In this document: piece after piece, positions 34,840 to 46,000 of the stretch
Numbering within the stretch: position 1 is the stretch's first letter
Layout: the number at the start of each line of letters is the position of its first letter
Assembly (NCBI GenBank): GCA_964036665.1
Contig: OZ038530.1
Span: 11,000,501-11,064,500, forward strand
Direction of reading: 5' to 3'
DNA from: Gordius sp. MW1
Taxonomy: Eukaryota > Nematomorpha > Gordioida > Gordea > Gordiidae
Length of the DNA: 64,000 bases
Translations under genes and position numbers: made by a program
The notes under the pieces: generated by a model
The model's database searches: none
What the model was told of the DNA's origin: nothing
What the model saw: only the letters and a program-made list of their open reading frames with translations

Positions 34840-34985
34840 TTTATCGATTTTTTAAATTAATGCATAAAAGGTGCCCCACCCCTCATCTCTATCTCCCTCG
34901 CTTTACCCTTCACTGTTTTTTATCGATTTTTTAAATTAATCCATAAGAGGTGCCCCACCCCTCATCTCTATCTCCCTCGCTGTGT
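34840..34985. repeat. Tandem duplication, period 79 bp
   Basis: Two near-identical copies of a unit beginning TATCGATTTTTTAAATTAAT and containing GGTGCCCCACCCCTCATCTC lie side by side from 34842 and 34921. It is non-coding. Confidence 0.8.
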
Positions 34986-35280
34986 TACCCGCGTTCGTTA
35001 TTATATTTAATTACTGAACCTTGAAAATTAATAATAGGTTTTTAAAGAAACGTAAATATATAGCAAATGAGATGACCTTGTAAATTTTTAGTTAATTTTT
35101 AATTCAACATTGTACAGAGGCGTTAGTTATTTGAGCGAGTAAAAATAAAATAGAAAATCAATACCTACCTAACAGCTCATGTGGGGCCTGATAGAAGTTG
35201 CTTGCGGTTGTAGTGTATCTTTAAAATCCACGATCTTATTCCCATTTCCCATTCATACCACTACTGTTTGAGGTTATTAA

Positions 35281-35789
35281 TTACTATGCAATTTATGGGC
35301 TCGTTTTTTGTTGTCCGTCCGCTGATGTCTAATGTCTAGCAAGTTATTTTAACCAGCTTCCTAACGTGGAGGTTCGTGTTCAATCCCGGGAGAGGACGAA
35401 TATTTTACTTTTTCTAAATTAAATTAATATTTTGTTCTTATAAATAACATTGATAATAGGACTTTTTGGCCGTCCGCTGGCTACTGACCAATGAAAAAAT
35501 GACCATTAGCCAAATTATGAATCGAAAGTTTTTCGTTTTTGAATAAGTTAACATTGTTAATTACCCTAATCCCTCCCCAGTGCGTATGCCTCTACTGATA
35601 TGGGTCCCTGTGCCCCTACAAAGGCTTATGCCTCTACTGATGTGGGTCCGAATCCCGGAGGGGCAAATTTTTTTTGTAATTAAATGGAAAATTTTTATAA
35701 ATAATTAACTAATCATTTTGCATTTAATACCCCCCTATAGGCATTCTCGCCCCTTTCCACCTTTCTCTCCCATAAATTGCATAGCAAAT
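35281..35789 (+). repeat. Composite B-box repeat family, copy D (short)
   Basis: A compact 0.5-kb copy with inverted ends TATGCAATTTATGGGCTCG and CCCATAAATTGCATAGCAAA. One tRNA-like block (GTGTTCAATCCCGGGAGAGG) and one main unit with GGGTCCGAATCCCGGAGG lie inside. It shows the minimal organisation of the family. Confidence 0.7.
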
Positions 35790-35932
35790 ATGCTACGTTT
35801 ATACGGAGTATAGATGAGTCGCCCCCCCCCTTCCCTTCCCCCCCTTCTCTTCCCCTCCTCCCCTCCCCCTTCCCTTCCCCTTCCCCCTTCCCCTTCCCTT
35901 CTCCCCCTTCCCACAAGGGCCGAAGGCCCGAG
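35790..35932 (+). repeat. C-rich tail with hairpin, copy D
   Basis: Begins with TACGGAGTATAGATGAGTCG, continues with CCCCTTCC-type repeats, and ends with AAGGGCCGAAGGCCCGAG. It has the same layout as the tails at 2049-2183 and, inverted, 2727-2951. Confidence 0.7.
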
Positions 35933-36907
35933 TTTATTGAATTACAATCTATGTTAGTGGACATCAACTAAAAGGTGCAAAATTAATATTTGTTTGAAAT
36001 GTGTAACCCTTATATATACCTATCTCGATTATTATGTGACTAGAAAATTAACTATGGCATACTGATGAGCTCCATTAAGAGCGAAAACGTTATATGTCTG
36101 TTTTTATTTTCAAGTCACATTCTAAAAGAGATAGGGATAATTTAGTCAAATTAGTCTCTAATTTAAAATGTGTCCTAGGTGGCATATAAATTAGAGTTAT
36201 TCCTATTTGATTCGGGGTTACCACCCTTCATAAATCAGGCCCTCTTTATAAGACCCGAACCGGAATCGCATTTACAATTTATTTCAACAATATTTCATAA
36301 CATAATAAATTAATTTGTTTTAAAGTTTTATGTATTATAAAATTATGTTTGCATGCGAATTAGACCTATCAATTTTTAGAGTATGGAATTTATTAATTAT
36401 GTATAGGGGGGCTCCAGAATTTTTACATGATGAGCCACATACAGCTGTTATTATATAATATTGCTAATTATATTTTAAATAAATCTTTTTAAAAATTGCA
36501 TTAAGTTTCAGCTACTATATAGCAAGATGATGTCTAAAAAAATGTTTTAATTTTTTTTAGCACATTAAGCGCAAAAAATGGCAAACCATTTGATTTAGGA
36601 TTTTAAAATAAACAGTCCTCAATAATCTGCTGGTCTAATAAAAATTGGATTTGTCTAATTATATCAAAAAATTGAGTCAAACTATGCGTTTTTTTATTGC
36701 CAGCAAAAATGATAACAGAAACAAAAATTTCACAGGTTTACATTAAGTCAAGTTATATATGTAGGTACTGAAAACGCATAAATCTTTGTAGGTCGGTTTT
36801 TTTTTATGTTTTTGTTACTTTTAAAATTACAATTATATATAGACTCATCTTAAAGTTTTACATTTGCACTTGATGTAGCATTAAATTAATAAATTCATTA
36901 CGATAAG
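35933..36907. other. AT-rich intergenic stretch, nothing recognised
   Basis: No coding, RNA or repeat feature that I can support is visible on either strand. Confidence 0.4.
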
Positions 36908-36912
36908 TGCCT

Positions 36913-39113
36913 TTAATAACTTAATGTTAAGTTATTAGCTTTATTTTTATTCGGCGAACATAGACTACAAAAATATGACGACTGACTGAACATGTGTTTT
37001 TATTGGTTTTATATAGCTTTGATATGGTGAGTAATCCAAATTACCAAGAAATCAATAATAATTCTGGGACATTTGTTTATTATTGGGAAATCGATGATTT
37101 TTTTGGAAGCTTTTAAAATAGATTTCCCAGAAGTAGTATTGATTAACGTCATTGATTTCCGATTGACGTCAATGACTTCCGGTTATTCGTCACTACAGAT
37201 ACTCCCTTCCCAGATACAATGGTTAATGTATCGATTAAAAGGGGGGGGGGAAATGTGAATTATGTGATATATTTGCGAAGTTTTCTCGGCCAATAAACCT
37301 ATGCCCTTACGTGTCACTTTTTGTGGATTTTTAACCTCTATAGTTGTTTCTGATGATTGATTTTGTGTTTGATCGGCGAGAAAAAGAAATTTTGTTTTTG
37401 TGCAGTCGGAAAGTGAAGAAGGTGTTTTTTTGTGTAGAATCATATAATTTGAGGAGAAGTGTTTCCCGATAGGTCGTGTCTAATTTGATATTTCGTTGTC
37501 TCAGTATAGAGTTTGTACTTTTTGTGGCCATGTTTTGTCTTAGTTTTTCCACAAAATGATGTATTTGCATTTTTGATCGTTGCAGTAACTCCGGTTGTTG
37601 TAAAAAATATTCACCTAGAATTTGTAGATTGGTCACTCCGTTAAATGGGATGGCGTGTGTCGTGTTTGCGTAATTGGCAAATAAAATCAGCTGGTGCCAT
37701 TAGTCGTGAATTTTTATTTTATTTGGATGCATCCTAGCTCCGGAAATGTTTAGAAGTTCACGAGTTGTTTTAATGAAGTGTTAATATGTTTGCCAACCAG
37801 GTGAGATAGAATTGTAAGTTGGTTAGGTTAAAGAATATGGACGTTTTTTTATAGTACGACAGCAAAGTGCAATCGAATAAAAAGGTCCATGTGCGCTGCT
37901 TTCAGTTGCGCTAAAAATGATTTTGTTAGGCCTGGTAAAGTTGGTGAGGTTGCCATTGTTTGCAGGTAACTTAATTTAGTGGTGATTAATTTATAAAATG
38001 TTTCAAAATAAAATATCGCTTTTGTTACTGAACCAACTAGTAAAAGTGTGTCAATGTGTATGTTGTAGGGAAGCTCGTCTGTCGAAAAGTTACATTGTAT
38101 ACTGTCGTGAAAGTAGATGTAACGGTTGTTTTTCGGTGGCGAAATGCCTATGACGATAACCCAGATTGTTTGATCAGTAATTGGTTCGGTGGTAGTAGTA
38201 GCGATGCATTGCAAATCACCTAGTTTTTCTATATCTCTTCGGCCACATCCGCGGAGAGGGATACCAATAAATATGCATAATTTACTTTTTGGGAAATTAT
38301 CCTTCTTGTTATAAAAAGAGCGTCTATTTGGGATATCCATATTTGAATATTCCTCGAGTGGAATTCAGGAAGTTTTATGTATACTGATGATTCCTGTTTT
38401 ACAGTATCCACAGGTGGGATATTGTTGTCCGAAATGGATGGGTCCGTGATGAGAGATAGCAAGTCTTTGTTTCCATTTAATTGCCTTAATGAATTTTGAG
38501 AGAGGAGGGTAAGAAGGAAAAAAATATTATTTTCGAATATACCAGGTATGTCCTAACTAGAAGTAGCGGGGGTTGGTGAATATGTATAGAATATATATAG
38601 TTTCCCCTGATAGATCAGTTACTTGTCCTGAATAAGTTCATTGGTGGCGTTGATAATTCCACTTGATGTACGGCATAGTTGTGTGAATAGGGATTTTAAT
38701 AAATAATTTGTGACGTTTTATATGCAATCCCTTGAATGCCGAAATTAATACCATAAGGTAGTGCTCGAGGGGGGTGGGTGATAGTTAAATAAAATTGGCC
38801 CCCCCCGAAAGGGGTCACCAGTGTAATAACTAAATATGAAGGTATTAGCTTTATTTTTATTCGGCAAACATAGACTACAAAAATATGACGACTGACTGAA
38901 CATGTGTTATTATTGGGTTTATATAGCTTTGATATGGTGAGTAATCCAAATTACCAAGAAATCAATAATAATTCTGGGACATTTGTTTATTATTGGAAAA
39001 TTGATGATTTTCTTGGAAGCTTTTAAAATAGAATTAAGTTTCCCAGAAGTAGTATTGATTAACGTCATTGATTTCCGATTGACGTCAATGACTTTCGGTT
39101 ATTCGTCACTACC
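36913..39113 (-). mobile_element. CsRn1-like gypsy deletion derivative with two LTRs
   Basis: LTRs of 285 bp (36913-37197) and 292 bp (38822-39113) share GCTTTATTTTTATTCGGC, GAACATGTGT and ACGTCATTGATTTCCGATT blocks. TGCCT flanks both sides (36908-36912 and 39114-39118). Read on the minus strand, TGGTGACCCC (38811-38820) directly follows the 5' LTR; this is the tRNA-Trp primer site known for CsRn1-type elements. A polypurine tract GGGAAGGGAG precedes the 3' LTR. The interior is only 1.6 kb and keeps Gag-like pieces but no protease, RT or integrase. Confidence 0.88.
37331..38462 (-). pseudogene. Gag remnant of the CsRn1-like element
   Basis: The minus frame at 38229-38462 reads VYIKLPEFHSRNIQIWISQI then DALFITRRIISQKVNYAYLL, closely matching the Gag of the copy at 51743-56365 (ISEFHSRNIQIWIAQVDAIF). 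Downstream minus frames at 37849-38340 and 37331-37636 are open but are in different phases and partly out of family. The Gag is broken and no other domain remains. Confidence 0.7.
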
Positions 39114-39366
39114 TGCCTTTAATATTTTAATGTCATCTAACTCTTAATTTCCATTAGTATTTTCTAATTTTTGATAATAATTCGGAAATATGACAATAAA
39201 AATTCATAAAATATCTAAGGCAAAATTCGTCAAATAATACGGTGATATAAAATTATTTCTTCTATATATCGACCACATTGAGTCAGATTTTTCTTTAGAC
39301 GAGTTAGCATTAGCCAAAGCAACAGCTGTATATTTTCAGCATTATATTTATGCACAATTTAAAGTC

Positions 39367-41203
39367 ATGAGAGTGGTTGAAGAAATCTTACAACCTTTTG
39401 ATATTATTCATATTGTAGAAGGTATAAAAATGTAGCTGTGTATATATAACCACTAGGAATCAAGAATCACATTCATGATTATTTTGAGGAATTTGATGTT
39501 TTTGTTTCTGAAATACCAGATTTAACTAGGCCACCTTATTATTTAGCAGCCCCAGGTAATTATGCAATGTATAAATAACGTCTCGAAAATATTTCAGGGT
39601 TATGTGGTTACACAAAACTCCTTGATGTTGGAAGTCAAGATTATCTAACTCCTTTACCACAGCTTAATAAAAGTTATGATCTAAAATCTATTTCAACATT
39701 AATAGACATGCCTGATGCTTTTTTTATTGGTGCGGGAGCAGGACCCTATCAAAGTCTTAATACAAATAGTGAGGTATAATAAAGTTCTTTTTTTAGCCTT
39801 TTTTATAGCTTGTGGCAAATATTAAATTTGATGCTAAGCACGTGATTCAAAAAAACCATTCCTATACTGTGAAATGCTTAGAGCAGGTTTTAAAAATATA
39901 ATTATAAAGTTTGATCCTAGAAATATATTTATACTGCTAAATAGAAAATGAATGAATTGCCATTTCAAGTTGAATCGCTTAAAACATCCAGTTTTTCCAT
40001 TTTAGGTAATTTTTTGGTATCTAAGGGCTCTCCAGGGAAAGTAATATAATTTATTATCAAAAATACTTTATGTTTGATTTTAATTTTTGTAACTTTAAAT
40101 TATATGTTATTTTAAAGATAAAATAATTAATATTTTTGAATTATGCTTTCCAAATTTAACGCATGATTAGGGAATTAAAATAGTTGTTTCAAAAAGCAAA
40201 ATGCCTCACGAAACAAATTTTTTGGGCATTATTAAAAAATGCTTGCAACAAGCTCACCCTCATACACCTATAGCTCTTGGTGGTGCTTTTGTACTAAGAA
40301 GTGGCAAGGCTAAAATTCATATTATGGTAAAAAATAAAGCATATTTTTAGTTTTATTGTTATTAAAATTTTTGACTAACTCCTGCTTATGTTCAGCCTGA
40401 TTTCCCCAATGAACCAATTGATACTACAGAGAAACTTATGGACTGGCTTCATTTTTATGAAATCCCTGCTCCTATAACATGTCTTGGTACCCTGATTAGC
40501 CATGATATCAAAGTAATTATTAACTTTTGCTGTTTTTTAATTTAATAATCATTACAATTTGTGAAAAAATTAATTTATTTGCATAACATGTTATTTACCT
40601 ATTTTAAAAGAAGTTTTGTTAGAATAAACCAAAAGTCTAGAGATTTTTTATTTTAAGATATAAAACATAGGGTGTGAGTTTTAATATAAATCAAAAAATA
40701 ATTAAGCTTGGGCAAAAAAATTTTTTATGTATTATTCTTCTATTTTTGTTTTATTTCGTGTTTTTATTTCAAATTTTGTCGTTGTATCTATGGCGTCCAC
40801 CTCTATAATGAAGCAAAAACGCATATTCTCACAACTCAATTATTTTAAAAACTTGACGGGAAAAATTTTTAAAACTTTCCGGTTCATTTTACAAGCCCTT
40901 ATCTTGATGTTCAAAGTAATTGGCTAATTTTAACTTTTTACCTCTTAATTTACTTTAGAATCTAGTATTTTATTATCTATCGTTATTTTTAAGGATTTGG
41001 CGTTACGCTTAGAGCATGCCCATTGCTTCGCCACTAGCCTAACGGGTGAAAATTTTGACAGAGAAAATGTTAAGTACGGTGGCCACTACCATTGTGACAC
41101 TGTACCGAGTGAGAGTTGTTACGAAGCTTATTTCGTACCCTGTCAGACGGTGTGTCGTTTAGATCAACCCTCTACCGAAGAAGATGACATTAGTCAAAAA
41201 TAA
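39367..41203 (+). CDS. C11orf54: Ester hydrolase C11orf54 homologue (PTD012, DUF1907)
   Basis: Eight exons: 39367-39421, 39457-39555, 39598-39773, 39809-39886, 39945-40040, 40171-40326, 40396-40512, 40994-41203. All are GT-AG and phase-consistent, giving 328 aa; the human protein is 315 aa. Recognisable blocks in order are VSEIPDLTRPP, GLCGYTKLLDVG, MPDAFFIGAGAGPYQSL, LGNFLVSKGSPGK, PIALGGAFVLRSGKAKIHIM, DWLHFYEIPAP, LALRLEHAHCF and KYGGHYHCDTVP. The family is a zinc-dependent ester hydrolase whose metal is held by three histidines. The corresponding His appear here at about residues 267, 269 and 290, with a roughly 10-residue insertion between them. Introns are mostly 35-130 bases. The start ATG at 39367 is the first in frame; open sequence extends a little upstream without an ATG. 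It is likely cytosolic or nuclear. Confidence 0.93.
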
Positions 41204-41209
41204 GACTAA

Positions 41210-41461
41210 TTTTCCAAAAAAAATTCGACGCTATCGTTAGATGTTATACCTAAACAAACTTATTTAATACAAAATAGAAAATTTAATAGATTACTTACTA
41301 CTCGACCAACCGTTCCAAAAATTTTTTCTAGTCATTATGGAAACAAATTTTTTGGTATTACTTTAGTCTATGATTTAAATATTAAAAATATTGTTAATAG
41401 TTTATATAAAAAGTGCTTAACAATAATGTATTACATATCTCAACGTGGTGCGAATTTATAA
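41210..41461 (+). other. In-frame 83-codon open stretch downstream of C11orf54
   Basis: It lies in the same frame as the last C11orf54 exon, after TAA GAC TAA (41201-41209). The sequence stays open for 83 codons without an ATG until near its end, and then stops at TAA 41459-41461. The translation is protein-like (e.g. IPKQTYLIQNRKFNRLLTTR, then PTVPKIFSSHYGNKFFGITL) in a stretch where AT-rich DNA would usually give a stop every 10-12 codons. The family does not normally have such an extension. It could be 3'UTR by chance, a decayed extension, or read-through. Confidence 0.35.
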
Positions 41462-42086
41462 TTCAATAGAATCTAACTTTTAAATTGACCCTTCCACTAC
41501 CACCTTAAAATGTATGTGTAAAATTTAATATAAAAAAATTATTTTTAAAATTTATCTAGCTTATTTATTGTACTAGTTCTTTTGTATCATGTGCAGGAAT
41601 TGTTAAAATAACCTTTTATGTTCAATATTATGGTATTGTTAACAAAGTGTAATTTATATAATTTAAATAAACAGCTCGCTCGCTAATTTTTTTCGCCTTG
41701 AATGCTTAGCTGTAATTACATAGTCGATAATTGTGGTTATTAGCTGTTTAGGGATCTATATAATCGATAAATATATTTCAAATTTAATTATAAATTTGGG
41801 GCTAAATTTTCTAATTTGTGGGGGGTTTATTAAGATCAACCATGTCCATTTTTAATCTTTTTTACCTTATAATTAATTATAATATTTAAGATTTCACAAT
41901 TTTGTTGTATTTTCCGCAACGACAAATTTAATCATTATCTCGAAAAGTCATCATTAACATATTTCAAAATTGACATTATTTTAAAAGTTTACAAATCATT
42001 AAAATTACTCATTAAACACCTGGCGGGAATATATAACAATAAAGTTAAATAGTAAAAAGTGATATCTGGCTAATATGGTTTGGTAA

Positions 42087-42215
42087 TTAATTTTCTATAA
42101 GTTTTAGGCATCTTTGAATTTCGTCTCGAGCATTTTCCATCTCTTTCTTCGTTGCCACTCTTATGGAGAAGCATTGCAATCTATTAATAGCAGGTAGCCA
42201 CCTTCCTACACATCT
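42087..42215 (-). CDS. Possible terminal exon of an unknown gene
   Basis: On the minus strand about 42 codons are open up to a TAA at 42087-42089, with a protein-like charged end (SIRVATKKEMENARDEIQRC). It abuts the RTE element and no upstream exon was found. The call is weak. Confidence 0.2.
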   Translation of the reverse strand, partial: RCVGRWLPAINRLQCFSIRVATKKEMENARDEIQRCLKLIEN

Positions 42216-42321
42216 ATTTTAAATATTGTAATATTATGAAGATTTTAAATTTAATATTTTGACGTGTCGGACCCATGTTAATACAAATTAGCCGAAATAC
42301 GGCTTCTATATTATTAATAAA

Positions 42322-44080
42322 AGATCGGCTAAAAAATTCGTAGCAAAAAGCAAGGTATACAACGATATAAATGTAAAACTATACTCAAAGGAAGGAGAAA
42401 AATTGATCTACAAAATCGCAAAGTCAAGGGCCCGAATTTCTAAAGATTACCTAGAATGCCGGCTAATCAAGGGTCAAAAGGGAGAAATACTAACACACGA
42501 CAGCCACGATTTTTTAAAGGCTTTCACTTTACCACAAAGATGGTAACGACTATAATAGCGATTTCTCAATTGAAAAGGGGTAATCGAAGACATTAACCAG
42601 GAAAATACAATAGGAGAATTAAACTCAGCGGACTGGATCACGGAAACGGAAGTCAAAGTTGCTGTGGGTAAACTAAAGTCGGGAAAAGCTTTTGGACCAG
42701 ACAATATACCAATAGAGGGTTTGAAAGCGTTAGGCAATACTGGTCCACAATTCCTCGCCAACCTTTTCAGCAATATCTTGAAAACGGGTAAAATGCCTAA
42801 CGAGTGGAGGGATAGCTACATGATCCCATACAAGATGAAAGGGGACATTCAGGATTGCAACAATTACAGAGGGATAAAGCTTATTGAGTCACACTTTCAA
42901 GGTGTGGGAAAAAGTGATCGAAAAACGGCTTCGGGCTTTGGTTCAAATTCGAGATAACCAATTCGGATTCATGCCGGAGAGGTCTACAGCAGACGCTCTA
43001 AACAGTGTTAGAAGATTAATGGAACGGTTTAAAGAAAGGGAAGAGGATTTGCACATGTGTTTCATCGATCTAGAAAAAGCGTTGGATAAAGTTCCTCGTA
43101 CTTTAGTGTGGAAATGTCTTAAAGAAAACAATGTGCCAGAATTCTACTTCAGATCAATAAAAGCTATGTAAAAGGGAAAAGAACTTACGTTAGAACAACG
43201 GTGGGGACTACAAAGGGCTTTGCCATTAATACTGGAGTCCATCAAGGTTCAGCTCTTAGTCCCTTCCTATTCATAATGATAATGGATATTATTACCAAGG
43301 ATTTGGGCGAGCAAGCTCCTTGGGCAATGATCTTTGCAGACGATATAATCCTCTGTGCCAAAAGTGAACAAGAGTTGGCTAATACTGTAAATAGATGGGT
43401 AAATGCAATAGAAGAAAGTGGTCTCAGGGTAAATCGAAAGAAAACAAAATACCTGAAGACAAAGTTTAAATCGGATGAAAACCAGCCAAGTGCATCCCTT
43501 ACTTTAGGCGATTGGCAACTTATAAGCGTGGATTCCTTCAAATATTTAGGATCAACACTTCAATCGGATGGTGGAATGGATAAAGAAATCCAAGCAAGGA
43601 TAAATTCCGGATGGCTTAAGTGGAGGGACTTGACAGGCGTTCTGAAACATGCCGAGAAGACTAAAAGGCGAACTGTATAAATCCAACATACAGCCAACGG
43701 TCCTGTATAGCTCGGAATCATGGGCTATACTTAAAAGAGAAGAGCAGCGTCTTGCGACCATGGAAATGTGAATGCTAAGATGGGTGCTAGGAGTAAGCAA
43801 AAAGGAACATAGGCGAAACGAAGAAATAAGAAATTTGGGTACTACATCTATTACGACAAAGCTCCTAACAAATAGACTAAGATGGTATGGCCATGTCGAA
43901 AGAAGGGACGATAGCTACGTCGGAAAGAAAATCGGGATGATATATTTCGCAGGAAAACGAAGGAGAGGAAGACCTAAGCTTACCTGGATTCATAAAATCC
44001 TGCACGATATGAAAGTCCACAAGATAAAGAAAGATATATGTAAACAAAGAAACAAATGGAAACGAATGCTGAAAGGATAA
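42322..44080 (+). mobile_element. 5'-truncated RTE-type LINE, degenerate
   Basis: Pieces in several plus frames give an ordered non-LTR polymerase: SKEGEKLIYKIAKSRARISK, MGKLKSGKAFGPDNIPIEGL, EWRDSYMIPYKMKGD, NNYRGIKLI, FGFMPERSTADAL, CFIDLEKALDKVPR, TGVHQGSALSPFLF, the catalytic MIFADDIILC (about 43327-43360), LGSTLQSDGGMDKEIQARI, and the C-terminal LRWYGHVERRDDSYVGKK and KRRRGRPKLTW. The two catalytic Asp are retained. Frame changes near 42540, 42890, 43190 and 43690 inactivate it, and there is no endonuclease domain upstream. The C-terminal block resembles RTE-clade elements. It ends at TAA 44078-44080. Confidence 0.88.
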
Positions 44081-45229
44081 ATAGTCATAGAAAGAAGAAG
44101 ATTTACACTGATATTTTAATTTTATTTATCATTTAATATTATTTCTAAAATTAAGCCCTGTAACAAAAAAAATTGTATTTTATGGACGAACTAGGTTTGG
44201 GCCTAAAATCCTAGCAACTTTCAAGTATATATTTAAAGATTTCGGTGTTTTTAAAAATCATTCTTAGCCGTTTGATAGACTGCCATATTGACTCCGTGTA
44301 CCAGAGGTGTAGAGAGACGTTCATAATTAAAATAAAAAGCAACATGAAGTAAGTAATAATTCTAAGTTTAAATAGTATAGACTTAGGCCTGGTATAAATG
44401 GTCTGCAAAAACGATTAACTAACAGAATAAATGAATCAGGCATATCTACACTACACCCCTTATTCATGTACAGTTCAAAGACTAGGTGTGCAGATTTTTT
44501 AAATGATTAATTTTTTATTTAAAAATAATTGAATAAATATACCTCACTGTTTGACCCCTTGTAAGTTTGGGCAACATTCTGTCCTATATTAAACAAACAT
44601 TTAGTTATTTGATTTTACAAGTATTTTTACTATTTCAAAAAAAATGCATTGCAACGTCCCATTTCTGTCTTTAATACTAAATTGTTTGATCAAGCATTCT
44701 CCGTCACCATTCACATATGTATCGAGATAACCTAGTGTTAAATATATGTCTTAAAAATTAAATATTTTTAAAGACAATTTTGTAATTTAAACAATTTATT
44801 TCCAAACAGTTAAGTGAAATGTTAAAATGGATGAAAAAAGACATTGAATTATTTTAAACCCGCGATGCAAATTATTTTAACGACTTCTCTTTATAATTTA
44901 TATCGAATGATTGATGAATCAACGTAATGGTGGTGTCTAACATTATTAAATTGTTCTAGTATATTATACTTTTTAAAACGTAATAAATTTTTTTATATTT
45001 AAAAAAACTGGATATTATAATTTTTGTGTCAAAAATTTAAATAATACTAGGTTAAAAAATGATCTAAATGATGCTAAGTTAAAAAACGATCTAAGTGTTT
45101 ATATTTAAAAAAATTCAAAAAGTTTATGCAAATGGTCTTTTTATGGTATGAAATTTATTACAAGCCCAGAATGGCATTATTTTAATTATTAATATCATCT
45201 TTTTATTTTAACAATATAAAGCTGGTGTA
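44081..45229. other. AT-rich intergenic stretch, nothing recognised
   Basis: The only sizeable frame (44211-44408, minus, 65 codons) is hydrophobic and AT-rich without motifs or splice context. I see no other feature. Confidence 0.4.
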
Positions 45230-45674
45230 CTAACCATATACTATGTATATAACTTGTTCATCTTTTTGGTTCTCCCAGTTATAAATTCCATTACTACTAA
45301 CTGTTATCATTTTTAATCCATTTTGTTTTTTGTCATTGGTTAACTCTGATGACTTCTCTTTCTTGTTTATTAGAATAGCACTTATTTATAAAATTAACTT
45401 TGATTTTTTAAAAATACTTGGAATTAGCAGTTTCGTTATAAGGTGGCATAAAGTTTGGTCTGTGATTAGGATAATTAACCTGGGTCTCATCAAATGAATT
45501 ATCAAATGATGGTTTATATTTTTCCTTTAATTTTAAATGATTTTCTATAAATCGATTAATATAAATAATTAATAACAATATAACCAGCTTTTGGATGAGA
45601 ATTGACTCTGCTGGGATTTTTAAAAAACTTATCTATTAAAGTATATTAACCAAAAAATTGTAACACTTACTCAT
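45230..45674 (-). CDS. Hypothetical 115-aa protein with N-terminal signal or anchor segment
   Basis: Predicted exons (minus): 45671-45674 (ATG plus one base), 45418-45610, 45230-45380. The donors are GTAAGT (ideal) and GTATTT; the acceptors are ATCCCAG and AATAAG. Phases 1 and 2 agree, giving 115 aa and TAG. Residues 10-19 are strongly hydrophobic (LVILLLIIYI), so the N-terminus is a signal peptide or short membrane anchor. The rest is hydrophilic, with Pro/Asn-rich NYPNHRPNFMPPYNETANS (a possible N-glycosylation site) and a Lys-rich C-terminal part. No family was recognised. It lies 326 bases downstream of the prokineticin-like gene on the same strand. The 4-nt first coding exon is the weak point; the in-phase joining of the other two exons supports a real gene. 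Confidence 0.5.
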
Positions 45675-46000
45675 TTTCAAGTAGACTAAGCAGACGATTT
45701 TTAATGAGTAATTTGTGTTATACATATTGTTAAATTAAATTCCTAATAAAGAGATCTATAAAAAAGGGCCGTTGATATTAAATAATTTTGTAAAGGTCAA
45801 GGATCCGCTTTTAATATTTTTATATAGTACAATTGGTTTAATATTGATTCGAGCTTCAATTTATTACTTTTATAATTTTATTTAAGCTATGATTAACACA
45901 AGAATTTAATTATACAAACGAAATGAGAAATTTATAAATAAAAATATGTAATGATAATATTTTTTTTAATTAAAATTAAATTAATTATAATCAATTAAAA

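Noticed and set aside
40727..40927. 66-codon plus frame
   Set aside because: It lies entirely within the last intron of the C11orf54 homologue and is hydrophobic AT-rich translation.
44211..44408. 65-codon minus frame with a hydrophobic stretch
   Set aside because: No splice, poly-A or homology support; hydrophobic frames are common in AT-rich DNA.
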